Shown here in pieces: positions 1 through 7,268 of a stretch of 64,000 bases of DNA. This stretch comes from Microbacterium sp. YJN-G. GTDB taxonomy: Bacteria > Actinomycetota > Actinomycetes > Actinomycetales > Microbacteriaceae. Where the stretch lies: contig NZ_CP060402.1 of assembly GCF_015040615.1 (NCBI RefSeq), positions 62,001 to 126,000 of the forward strand. The letters are read 5' to 3'. The position numbers and the translations under genes are program-made. The notes under the pieces are model-generated. The model ran no database searches and was not told the origin of the DNA. It saw only the letters and a list, made by a program, of their open reading frames with translations. Position 1 is the stretch's first letter, and each line of letters begins with the position of its first letter.

Positions 1-616
1 ATGCCTCCGCCCAGAGCGTCGCCGGCGCGGCAGCGCGCGGCGCAGCGCCATCGGATGACCCCGCACCCTCGGATGACCCCGAACCACCGGATGCCGCACC
101 GGACTCGGCCTGCACAGCCATCGCCCCGGCCAGCACCGCCCCGCCGTCGGATGCCGACGAGAACCCGGGTCCGCGGCGCGGCTCCTGCTTCTGCTGATAT
201 GCCTTGGCGGCGCTGTTCGCCCGCTCGTCGGCGGCCTCGTTGAGCGGGTGCCCGGCGTGCCCCTTCACCCAGGAGAACTCCACGTCGCGCCCGCGCAGCG
301 CCTCGTCGATGCCCTCGAGCAGTTCGCGGTTCAGCACGGGCCCGCCGTCGGACTTGCGCCACCCGCGGCGCTTCCATCCCGGCATCCACTTGGTCACCGA
401 ATCGATCACGTACCGGCTGTCGCATTCGATGATGAGCTTCTCGTCGATGCCCGCGGTGGCCCGCAGCAGTTCGAGCACCGCCTGCAGCTCGCCCTGGTTG
501 TTCGTGCCGTGCGGCGATCCGCCGGCCGCCCAGCGGTCGTCGTCGATGTACCAGGCCCAGCCGTTCGGCCCGGGGTTGCCGAGGGCGGAGCCGTCTGCGG
601 CGGCGGTGATCGTCAT
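1..616 (-). CDS. rnhA: Ribonuclease HI, 3' end beyond window
   Basis: This enzyme cleaves the RNA strand of RNA/DNA hybrids in the cytoplasm, for example R-loops and primers. The protein opens with the RNase HI signature DGSALGNPGP (Asp8). It continues with NNQGELQ (Glu43), ECDSRY (Asp66) and NEAADERAN, which together give the DEDD metal-binding set. After about residue 150 it changes to an Ala/Ser/Gly-rich low-complexity tail that is still open at base 1, so the protein is longer than the usual 150-160 residues. The ATG at 616-614 lies 6 nt after a TACGGT box, so the mRNA is probably leaderless. Family assignment is firm; the C-terminus is unseen. Confidence 0.93.
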   Translation of the reverse strand, partial: MTITAAADGSALGNPGPNGWAWYIDDDRWAAGGSPHGTNNQGELQAVLELLRATAGIDEKLIIECDSRYVIDSVTKWMPGWKRRGWRKSDGGPVLNRELLEGIDEALRGRDVEFSWVKGHAGHPLNEAADERANSAAKAYQQKQEPRRGPGFSSASDGGAVLAGAMAVQAESGAASGGSGSSEGAGSSDGAAPRAAAPATLWAEA

Positions 617-622
617 CCCTCC

Positions 623-628
623 ACCGTA
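623..628 (-). promoter_or_regulatory. Leaderless -10 box of rnhA
   Basis: TACGGT on the minus strand is followed by 6 nt and then the rnhA ATG, so transcription should start at or next to the start codon. No clear -35 box is visible. Confidence 0.55.
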
Positions 629-659
629 CGGCGTCGGGGCGACACCGCCGGGCAGTGGG

Positions 660-665
660 TATCGT
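660..665 (+). promoter_or_regulatory. Leaderless -10 box of the 672 gene
   Basis: TATCGT is followed by 6 nt (caaggg) and the GTG start at 672. This gives the same geometry as the other leaderless starts in the window. Confidence 0.5.
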
Positions 666-671
666 CAAGGG

Positions 672-1166
672 GTGTCCTCGTTCGCCGTGAAGGCCGTGAT
701 CATCGTCATCGTGATCGCGCTGATCGGCGTGCTCATCGCGCGGGCATTCCGACGGGTGCGGCCCGGTGCCGCCGGCACGACAAGGCAGCGGATGCCGTTG
801 CTGTTCGCCCTCGCCGGAGCCGTGCTGCTCGCGATCGGATTCGTCCTCGCCCTGGCGTCGTTCACGTCACGCTACACGGCCGACCTGCTGCCCGCGCGCA
901 TCGCGGCGGTCGTCGCCTTCGCCGCCGGTGTCGTCGTGCTGCTCGCATACCGCAACTGGTACGTCGAGACGGGGATGGATGCCGTGCGCTTCCGCACGAT
1001 CACCGGCCGGGAGAAGCAGATCGCCTACCGCGACATCGTCTCTCGCGAGACGGTGCGCTTCCTCGGGCGCCCGCGTGTGGTGGTGCGCTCCCGCGACGGG
1101 GTCACCCTGCGGGTCGACGCGCGACGGTACGACCTCGCACGCGTGGTCACTGCCAGTCGCGGCTGA
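672..1166 (+). CDS. Hypothetical three-helix membrane protein
   Basis: The protein has 164 residues and no family I recognise. Hydrophobic segments lie near residues 5-22, 44-65 and 75-92, followed by a soluble basic tail of about 70 residues (YRNWYVETGMDAVRFRTI onward). That tail resembles the small beta-rich domain at the end of PH-like membrane proteins, but the likeness is weak. The GTG at 672 is chosen because a TATCGT box sits 6 nt upstream and earlier codons of the same frame run through the rnhA promoter region. It is transcribed away from rnhA, and the two starts are only 55 bp apart. Confidence 0.75.
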   Translation: MSSFAVKAVIIVIVIALIGVLIARAFRRVRPGAAGTTRQRMPLLFALAGAVLLAIGFVLALASFTSRYTADLLPARIAAVVAFAAGVVVLLAYRNWYVETGMDAVRFRTITGREKQIAYRDIVSRETVRFLGRPRVVVRSRDGVTLRVDARRYDLARVVTASRG

Positions 1167-1171
1167 CGCGC

Positions 1172-1447
1172 CTACTCGGCGCTGTCGGCGTCCGCGCCGG
1201 CAGAGTCGGCGTCGGCATCCGCATCGGCATCCGGGCCGGTATCGCCGTCGGTGACGTCCGCCGCCTCAGGGGCGGGCGGCGCGACGGGGAAGACCACCGT
1301 GGTGTACTTCGCGGTGAGGCCGACATCCATCAGGTCGAGCGAGGGCGCCTCGTCCAGGCGCTCGGCGACGTCGTGCTCGTCGAGCGGTTCGCCGGGCAGC
1401 GCCGCCCAGGCACTCGGCTCCTGCTGCTTCTGGCTGAACAGTCCCAT
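1172..1447 (-). CDS. Small acidic hypothetical protein
   Basis: The product has 91 residues. Its first 60 look ordered (MGLFSQKQQEPSAWAALPGE, then DVAERLDEAPSLDLMDVGLT), and its tail is an Asp/Ala repeat (DADADADAD). The tail is encoded by iterated GCATC/GCATCC units between about 1196 and 1240. There is no signal peptide and I recognise no domain. The ATG follows a GACAAT box by 6 nt and may be leaderless. It converges on the membrane-protein gene at 672-1166 with a 5-bp gap. Function is unknown. Confidence 0.7.
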   Translation of the reverse strand: MGLFSQKQQEPSAWAALPGEPLDEHDVAERLDEAPSLDLMDVGLTAKYTTVVFPVAPPAPEAADVTDGDTGPDADADADADSAGADADSAE

Positions 1448-1453
1448 GCACCC

Positions 1454-1459
1454 ATTGTC
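1454..1459 (-). promoter_or_regulatory. Possible leaderless -10 box
   Basis: GACAAT on the minus strand lies 6 nt before the ATG at 1447. The intervening gggtgc is identical to that of the phnA-like and deoD starts. Confidence 0.4.
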
Positions 1460-1481
1460 ACGCCATCGACGTGATCGCGGG

Positions 1482-2396
1482 TCAGAAGTCCGCGATCACG
1501 AGCTTCTTCATGTTCAGCATCCGCTCGTACGCACCCGGCCTCGCCATCAGCTCACCCATGTTCTCGGGCACGATCTGCCAGCTGATGCCGTACCGATCCA
1601 CCAGCCAGCCGCACTGCTCGGCCTCGGGCACCGCCGACAGCGCCTCCCAGAGACGGTCGATCTCGGCCTGTTCCCTGCAGCGGACCTCGAGCGAGACGCC
1701 CGGCGTGAAGCCGAACTCGTGCTCGACATTCGAGTCCATCATCGAGAACCACTGGTCGCCGACGTGGAACTCACCGAACATCACACTGCCGGCGCCCGCC
1801 GTGCCGGTGCGCTGCGGGTAGGCGATGACCGTTCCGATCGCGGCGTCGTCGAGCAGCGACGTGTAGAACTCCACGGCCTCGCGAGCCTGATCCTGCACGT
1901 CGCCCGAGAACATCAGCTGCGTGATCACGAACGGACGCGGATCGCCCTTCGGATCCGTCAGCATCAGCTGCCAGCTCACGCCGTAGCGGTCCTGCACCCA
2001 GCCGTAGTGCGGGCTGAACGGATACTCGTCCAGCGGCATCAGCGCCTGCCCCTCCTCCGACAGCGCGGCCCAGGTGCGATCGAGAGCGGCGCGCGCGGCA
2101 TCCGCATCGCCGTCGAAGAGCAGCGGGTCGAAGTTCAGCATGAACGAGATCGACGGCGTGGGCCGGAAGTCGTCGCCGGCGTTGATCAGCATGATCCGGA
2201 ATCCGTCGACGACCAGATCGACGACCAGATCGACGACCAGCGGCTGGCCGGCGTACTCCGCCTGCCAGTCGGGCACCTCATCGGGGTAGCGCGCCGCCAG
2301 CGTCGAGGTGGTGTTCGGCAGGGCGGCGCTGTAGAACTCGCCGGCCTCGGCGGCGTTCCCGTCGCACCACACGTTGGGGATGATCTTCTGGGTCAT
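1482..2396 (-). CDS. Two-domain VOC (PhnB/glyoxalase-like) protein
   Basis: This is a cytosolic protein of 304 residues made of two vicinal-oxygen-chelate modules. The first starts at MTQKIIPNVWCDGNAAEAGE and the second at RPFVITQLMFSGD. Each ends with a near-identical strand (YGVSWQLMLTD, YGISWQIVPEN), which is typical of the PhnB / '3-demethylubiquinone-9 3-methyltransferase' group. True function in that group is mostly unassigned, so I name only the fold. Residues near 50-60 read VVDLVVDLVVD because of a perfect 12-bp tandem triplication at about 2207-2242. The ATG at 2396 was chosen because the frame further upstream reads through low-complexity sequence shared with the emfourin gene. Confidence 0.85.
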   Translation of the reverse strand: MTQKIIPNVWCDGNAAEAGEFYSAALPNTTSTLAARYPDEVPDWQAEYAGQPLVVDLVVDLVVDGFRIMLINAGDDFRPTPSISFMLNFDPLLFDGDADAARAALDRTWAALSEEGQALMPLDEYPFSPHYGWVQDRYGVSWQLMLTDPKGDPRPFVITQLMFSGDVQDQAREAVEFYTSLLDDAAIGTVIAYPQRTGTAGAGSVMFGEFHVGDQWFSMMDSNVEHEFGFTPGVSLEVRCREQAEIDRLWEALSAVPEAEQCGWLVDRYGISWQIVPENMGELMARPGAYERMLNMKKLVIADF

Positions 2397-2439
2397 GCGC
2401 TCACTCCTTCGTGTCACGTCCCGGCTGCAGCGGATGCCG

Positions 2440-2934
2440 TCAGCGGGCGCCCTTGTCGCCGCGCGGCCGGGTGTCGTCCTCCGGCGCCGCCCCGCGTCCG
2501 GCTCCGGGGCCGGTCGGGTCCGGCGCGGCGCCGCTGTCGGCATCCGTCGCGGAATCGGCATCCGTGTCGGGATCGGCATCCGTGTCCGCATCGCGCAAGG
2601 CGTCCGCATCCCGGACCGCATCGACCAGCTCACGCCATGCGCCGCGCAGCAGAGCATCCGGGATCACCTGCTCGTGCTGCTGCTCGCGCACGCGGGCATG
2701 GATGCTCCAGACGTACCGATCCGCGCCCCGTGTGCCGTCGCCGTCGAGACTCTCGTCCCACGGGCAGCGCTCGACGAGCGCGACCCACTGCGGCGCCTGC
2801 GCGGGCTCCGGCTCGACGCGCCAGCGGCGACGGAGCCCTGCGAGGCCGCCGGTGCGCACCACGGCGACGACGATGCGGCCGGTCGCATCGTCCGCGGCAT
2901 CCGCACCGTCAGCGGGGGGCTCGTACTCGCGCAT
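2440..2934 (-). CDS. Emfourin-like M4 protease inhibitor
   Basis: The product has 164 residues. Residues 18-112 (GRIVVAVVRTGGLAGLRRRW through PDALLRGAWRELVDAVRDAD) match the emfourin pattern: a small cystatin-like protein that inhibits protealysin-type M4 metallopeptidases and is encoded in the same operon as its target. The start overlaps the 3' end of the protease gene by 26 bp, so the two are co-transcribed. The last 50 residues are an Asp/Ala/Pro-rich tail (DADTDADPDTDADSATDADS) made by repeats of GCATCC, which is absent from the emfourin core as I know it. Assignment rests on family memory plus context and is fairly secure. Confidence 0.8.
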   Translation of the reverse strand: MREYEPPADGADAADDATGRIVVAVVRTGGLAGLRRRWRVEPEPAQAPQWVALVERCPWDESLDGDGTRGADRYVWSIHARVREQQHEQVIPDALLRGAWRELVDAVRDADALRDADTDADPDTDADSATDADSGAAPDPTGPGAGRGAAPEDDTRPRGDKGAR

Positions 2935-3988
2935 CCTCGATCACTCCGACGGCGATCCACGCGTCGCGAACCGCCGACTCCACGGTATCCCCGATCGAGG
3001 CCGCAGCGGCCATGGTCTGCTCGGCGAACTCCGTGAACGTCGCCGTGGATGTCAGCTCACCCGTCAGCGCGCGGTACCAGGCCAGCCCCGCGCCCTCCCA
3101 GGCATTGCCGTCGAGCGCCGTGGCGGCCAGCGCGAAGGCGCGGTTCGGGATGCCGGAATTGATGTGCACGCCGCCGTTGTCCTCGGTGGTCTCCACATAG
3201 TCGCGCATGTGGCCCGGCTGCGGATCCCTGCCCAGCTCGTCGTCGTCATAAGCCGTGCCCGGCTCGATCATCGAGCGCAGCGCGCGGCCCTGCACGGCAT
3301 CCGTGAAGATCCCCTCGCCGACCAGCCACGTCGCCTGGTCGGCGGTCTGGCCGAGCAGATGCTGCTCGGTGAGTACGCCCAGCACGTCGGCGATCGACTC
3401 GTTCAGCGCACCCGACTGGCCCTGGTAGATCAGCCCGGCCGTGCTCTGGATCACGCCGTGGCCCAGCTCGTGCCCGATCACCGAGACCGAGCGGGTGAAC
3501 CCGGTGAACACCTCGCCGTCACCGTCGCCGAACACCATCCGCGAGCCGTCCCAGAAGGCGTTGTCGTAGTCCTGGCCGTAGTGCACCGTCGCGTTCAGCG
3601 CGGCGCCCGCACCGTCGAGCGAGTTCCGCTCGAACGACTCCAGCAGCATGCGGAACGTGGCGCCGAGCCCGTCGAACGCCTCGTTGACCGTGGCATCCGC
3701 CACCGGCTCGTCGTCCTCCTCACGCACGATCATGCCGGGCAGTAGCTCGGTGTTCTGCGCGTCGAAGATGGTGCGGGTGGGGGCTGCGGTCACCTCGGCG
3801 ACGAGCGCGCCGTCGGCGCCGATCGACAGCTCCAGCGCGGAGTGGAACGCCGGACGTCCGGCGATCAGGGTCTGGCGGGCGGCCTGCGCCGCGTGCGTGT
3901 ACCGGTCGGAACGGGCAAGCCGGGCGAGCAGGTACCCGGGCACGATGCCCTGGCGGATGCGGGTCTCTGGGACGGCTGCGTTGCTCAT
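2909..3988 (-). CDS. M4 (thermolysin/protealysin) metallopeptidase
   Basis: This zinc endopeptidase of 359 residues carries HELGH at residues 173-177 (zinc ligands and general base) and the third ligand Glu197 in GALNESIAD. The substrate-stabilising His lies in NGGVHINSG. It has no signal peptide and only a short N-terminal segment with the protealysin-like motif IRQGIVPGYLLARLA. That suggests protealysin-type processing of a short propeptide rather than the long FTP/PepSY prodomain. The ATG at 3988 is preceded at 7 nt by TATGGT, so it is probably leaderless; an in-frame start 54 nt upstream would overlap that promoter. The emfourin gene follows with an overlap. Confidence 0.93.
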   Translation of the reverse strand: MSNAAVPETRIRQGIVPGYLLARLARSDRYTHAAQAARQTLIAGRPAFHSALELSIGADGALVAEVTAAPTRTIFDAQNTELLPGMIVREEDDEPVADATVNEAFDGLGATFRMLLESFERNSLDGAGAALNATVHYGQDYDNAFWDGSRMVFGDGDGEVFTGFTRSVSVIGHELGHGVIQSTAGLIYQGQSGALNESIADVLGVLTEQHLLGQTADQATWLVGEGIFTDAVQGRALRSMIEPGTAYDDDELGRDPQPGHMRDYVETTEDNGGVHINSGIPNRAFALAATALDGNAWEGAGLAWYRALTGELTSTATFTEFAEQTMAAAASIGDTVESAVRDAWIAVGVIEDARVRAPR

Positions 3989-3995
3989 GCAGCTG

Positions 3996-4001
3996 ACCAT
4001 A
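3996..4001 (-). promoter_or_regulatory. Leaderless -10 box of the M4 protease
   Basis: TATGGT on the minus strand lies 7 nt before the ATG at 3988. Confidence 0.5.
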
Positions 4002-4056
4002 CGCCGGTCGTCCGACAGCGGGCCGAACCCGGCCGGGACCATTCAGGTTCGCCGCG

Positions 4057-4062
4057 TAGAAT
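4057..4062 (+). promoter_or_regulatory. Leaderless -10 box of the Cys4-SDR gene
   Basis: TAGAAT lies 7 nt before the ATG at 4070, and no Shine-Dalgarno sequence is present. The protease gene is transcribed divergently from the same 81-bp gap. Confidence 0.6.
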
Positions 4063-4069
4063 CGGCCCA

Positions 4070-5590
4070 ATGACCGATGCCCCTTCCGCCGCCTCGGGCG
4101 TTCCTGCAAGCGGCATCCACCCCGACGACCTGGCCACCGCCCTCCGCGTGCTCGCGAGCCTCGACCAGGTCGATCAGCAGCATCCGGATTATCTGGCCGT
4201 CCGCCGCGCGACGGCCAACATGTTCAAGGCCGTCAAGCGTGCCCGCCGCAAGGAGATCCGGGATGCCATCGCCGAGGCCGACAAGGCCGTCGTCGCGCGC
4301 ACCGCGACCGGCGCACCCGACCGCATCGACGACGAGACCCGCGGCCTCGACCTCGCCACCAGCGTCGTCGACGCGCCCATCGCCGGCGAGCTGCTCAAGC
4401 CCCGCAACTGCTACATCTGCAAGCAGCCGTACACGATCGTCGACGCGTTCTACCACCAGCTCTGCCCCGAGTGCGCCCGCTACAGCCACGGCAAGCGCAA
4501 CGCTCGCACCGACCTCACCGGCCGGCGCGCGCTGCTGACCGGCGGCCGCGCCAAGATCGGGATGCACATCGCCCTGCGCCTGCTGCGCGACGGCGCGCAC
4601 CTGACGATCACCACCCGCTTCCCGCGTGATGCGGTGCGGCGATTCTCGTCGCTGCCGGATTCGGCGGATTGGCTGCACCGGCTGCGCGTGGTCGGCATCG
4701 ACCTGCGCGACCCGGCGCAGGTGATCGGCCTGGCTGACTCGGTCGCCGCTCAGGGGCCGCTCGACATCCTCATCAACAACGCCGCACAGACCGTGCGGCG
4801 CTCGCCGGGTGCGTACTCGCTGCTCGCGGATGCCGAGCTGCAGCCGCTGCCCGACGGGCCGCTACCCGAGATGGAGACCTTCGGGCACACCGCCGACCCG
4901 CACCCGCAGGCGCTGCAGGCGTCGGTGGATGCGCATCCGCTGCTGTCGGTCGCGGCCCTCGGCGGCACGGTCGCCGAGCAGGGCGGGCAGGCGCTCACCG
5001 CCGAGGACCTCGCCCGGCTCGCCATGGCTCCCGGGTCGTCGTCGCTGGAGAAGCACGCCGACGGCACCGCCATCGACGCCGGCGGACTCGTGCCCGACAT
5101 CAACGTCGTCAACAGCTGGGTGCAGTCGGTCGACCAGGTCGACCCGCTCGAGATGCTCGAGGTGCAGCTGTGCAACACCACGGCGCCCTTCCTGCTGATC
5201 AGCCGGCTGCGCCCCGCGATGGCCGCCTCGACCGCCCGGCGCAAGTACGTCGTGAACGTCTCGGCCATGGAGGGCCAGTTCTCCCGCCGCTACAAGGGCC
5301 CCGGCCATCCGCACACGAACATGGCCAAGGCGGCGCTGAACATGCTCACGCGGACCAGCGCCGGCGAGATGCTCTCGACCGACGGCATCCTGATGACGGC
5401 CGTCGACACCGGCTGGATCACCGACGAGCGCCCGCACTACACGAAGGTGCGCCTGGCCGAAGAGGGCTTCCACGCCCCGCTCGACCTCGTCGACGGCGCC
5501 GCCCGCGTGTACGACCCGATCGTGCAGGGAGAGGCCGGCGTCGATCTGTTCGGCGTGTTCCTGAAGGACTACGAGCCCAGTCCCTGGTGA
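4070..5590 (+). CDS. SDR-fold oxidoreductase with N-terminal Cys4 motif
   Basis: The product has 506 residues. The N-terminal 100 residues are helical and basic. A CxxC...CxxC motif follows (Cys114, Cys117, Cys132, Cys135), which is a probable zinc site. From residue 145 on there is a Rossmann SDR domain with TGGRAKIG as dinucleotide loop and LINNAAQT as the NNAG equivalent. In the catalytic region (VVNVSAMEG, then HPHTNMAKAALNM) Lys420 is present, but the position four residues before it, where SDRs have Tyr, is Thr416. The family may therefore use another acid or be non-classical. An insert of about 130 residues separates the NNA strand from the Ser strand. I believe this whole architecture recurs as a family in other organisms. 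The substrate is unknown. Confidence 0.82.
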   Translation: MTDAPSAASGVPASGIHPDDLATALRVLASLDQVDQQHPDYLAVRRATANMFKAVKRARRKEIRDAIAEADKAVVARTATGAPDRIDDETRGLDLATSVVDAPIAGELLKPRNCYICKQPYTIVDAFYHQLCPECARYSHGKRNARTDLTGRRALLTGGRAKIGMHIALRLLRDGAHLTITTRFPRDAVRRFSSLPDSADWLHRLRVVGIDLRDPAQVIGLADSVAAQGPLDILINNAAQTVRRSPGAYSLLADAELQPLPDGPLPEMETFGHTADPHPQALQASVDAHPLLSVAALGGTVAEQGGQALTAEDLARLAMAPGSSSLEKHADGTAIDAGGLVPDINVVNSWVQSVDQVDPLEMLEVQLCNTTAPFLLISRLRPAMAASTARRKYVVNVSAMEGQFSRRYKGPGHPHTNMAKAALNMLTRTSAGEMLSTDGILMTAVDTGWITDERPHYTKVRLAEEGFHAPLDLVDGAARVYDPIVQGEAGVDLFGVFLKDYEPSPW

Positions 5591-5627
5591 CTCAGCCCTC
5601 GGTGACCGTCTGACTGCGGGCCCCCAG

Positions 5628-5711
5628 GGTACGGATGCACGACCCGGGACACCTGCACGACCGAATCACTGGTTTCGTCGTGCATCCGTTCCCGAGTCGT
5701 GCAGGTGTACC
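5628..5711. repeat. Intergenic paired palindrome, family 1, copy A
   Basis: The word TGCACGAC occurs at 5636 and 5654, and its inverse GTCGTGCA at 5677 and 5696. The arms fold on each other from GGTAC at 5628 to GTACC at 5707-5711. It lies between two convergent genes (SDR ending at 5590, transporter ending at 5791). A close copy is at 9494-9577. Together with the next element it fills the 200-bp gene-free gap. Confidence 0.8.
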
Positions 5712-5713
5712 GC

Positions 5714-5779
5714 ACGGATGCCGTTCTGAAGGGTGATCCTGCATGCAGAATCCTTCAGAACGGCATCCGTTCTTCAGAA
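5714..5779. repeat. Intergenic paired palindrome, family 2, copy A
   Basis: ACGGATGCCGTTCTGAAGG (5714-5732) is perfectly inverted at 5752-5770, and a further TTCAGAA lies 19 nt after the first. The 19-nt loop holds the smaller palindrome CTGCATGCAG (5739-5748). The element starts 3 bp after family 1 copy A. A related copy is at 36470-36542. Confidence 0.8.
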
Positions 5780-5790
5780 ATGACGTGTGC

Positions 5791-7098
5791 TCAGGTGATG
5801 AGCGTCACCAGGAGCCGGATCGAGAGGGCGAGCACCGCCGCCAGCCCGATGACTCCCGCGACGTTCTGCCACCATGTGTTGCGCATGTCGTGCATGAGCT
5901 TGCTGCGGTTCGCCATGATGACGATCAGCGCCGCCAGAACCGGGGCGATGAAGACGGTCAGAGCCTGCGCGATGACGATCAGCTGCACGGGTGACGACTG
6001 GAAGATGACAGTCACGGTGACGCCGAACGAGAGGATTCCCGCGCTCACGAGCTTGGCCGTGAGCGAACCCGATGACGCACCCCGACCGAGCCCATCGGAG
6101 AGCATCGTGCCGCCGGCCGTCGCGTTGGCGAGCATGGACGAGAACGCCGCGCCGAAGAACCCGAGGGCGAAGACTGTCGACCCGATCGGGCCCGCGAGCG
6201 GCTCGAAGATCCCCGCGAGGGCGACGATGGTCGGCGCGGCTTCACCGGTCTGCCCAAGCACCGATGCCGCGACGACGATGACGAGCGCGGTCATGATTCC
6301 AGGGGCGATGATGCCGGGGATGGTGTCGACGATCGTGACATCTCGGTACTCGGCCTCGGTGCGGCCGCGCTCCTTCGTGCCGTAGGCCGTGTAGAACGCG
6401 GCGTTGATCGAGAAGTTGGTCCCCACCAGTGCCACGATCAGCAGCCACGCACCCGAAGGGAACGTCGGCAGCAGGCCGGCCCCGGCTGCGGCCCAGTCCG
6501 GATTCGAGATGAAGGCGGATGCGATGAAGGCGATCGCCATCAATGCGACGATCACGACCAGCACCTTCTCCACCACCCGGTAGACGTTGCGCAGCAGCAG
6601 GAGCGTCGCGACGGCTGCGGTGCAGATGATCGTCCACATGATGGGGCTTCCACCGAACAACATCGACAGTCCGAGCCCGGAGCCCACGGCGTTGCCGACG
6701 GAGAAGCACAGCGTGATGAGGAAGACGCCGATGCCGGCGAGTACACCCACCCAGCCGCCGAGATGATCCTTGATCGATGAGATGAGTGAGACGGGCGACT
6801 TGATGCCCAGTCGTACGCACATGTCCGTGAGAAAGATCATCAGGATGGTCGAGACGACGATGACCCAGATGAGGGTGTACTGGTAGCCGCTGCCGGCCTG
6901 GACTGCCGTGGTGAGGTTGCCGGGCCCGAACTGCCAGGCGCCGGCGACAAAGGCAGGGCCGATGAGCGCCAGATGCTGCCAGAACGAGCGGCGTTGCGTG
7001 CGTGTGGAGACGATGTTCTTCATCGTCTCAGTCGAGACCCGACCATAGCCAGTGCCAGGTGTGGAAGCCGTGTGCCGAATCTTGGTGGGTTCGCTCAT
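5791..7098 (-). CDS. NRAMP-fold transporter with altered metal site
   Basis: This is an inner-membrane protein of 435 residues with about 11 helices and clear NRAMP layout. The TM1 signature DPGN, whose Asp binds metal in true NRAMPs, is GPGN here (residues 58-61). The TM6 MPH motif is replaced by FSINAAFYT. Both core metal ligands are therefore missing, so the substrate may not be Mn2+/Fe2+. The ATG at 7098 has a good AGGAGAA site; the longer frame upstream runs through a 9-bp tandem repeat. It follows the DHDPS-family gene on the same strand and is probably in one operon with it, hinting at uptake of that enzyme's substrate. Confidence 0.85.
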   Translation of the reverse strand: MSEPTKIRHTASTPGTGYGRVSTETMKNIVSTRTQRRSFWQHLALIGPAFVAGAWQFGPGNLTTAVQAGSGYQYTLIWVIVVSTILMIFLTDMCVRLGIKSPVSLISSIKDHLGGWVGVLAGIGVFLITLCFSVGNAVGSGLGLSMLFGGSPIMWTIICTAAVATLLLLRNVYRVVEKVLVVIVALMAIAFIASAFISNPDWAAAGAGLLPTFPSGAWLLIVALVGTNFSINAAFYTAYGTKERGRTEAEYRDVTIVDTIPGIIAPGIMTALVIVVAASVLGQTGEAAPTIVALAGIFEPLAGPIGSTVFALGFFGAAFSSMLANATAGGTMLSDGLGRGASSGSLTAKLVSAGILSFGVTVTVIFQSSPVQLIVIAQALTVFIAPVLAALIVIMANRSKLMHDMRNTWWQNVAGVIGLAAVLALSIRLLVTLIT

Positions 7099-7160
7099 GT
7101 TCGTTTCTCCTTCGTTGGAGGGCGACACGCAGGTCGCGAAGTCTTCTTTGACTGGGGTGC

Positions 7161-7204
7161 TCGAGCGGGTCGAGTGGGTCGAGCGGGTCGAGGGGGTCGA
7201 GCGG
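7161..7204. repeat. 9-bp tandem repeat, five units
   Basis: TCGAGCGGG and one-base variants repeat at 7161, 7170, 7179, 7188 and 7197. They lie in the gap between the aldolase stop and the transporter ribosome binding site. Confidence 0.85.
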
Positions 7205-7268
7205 ATCAGGGTCGGATACGAGTTGGTGGAGGAGAGCGCGGCAGCCCGAGGCGGCCGCGCTCTCCGGG

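Noticed and set aside
5628-5779. CRISPR-like array because of regularly spaced words
   Set aside because: Only four short words occur per element, half of them inverted. There are no constant repeats of 25 nt or more, no unique spacers and no cas genes.
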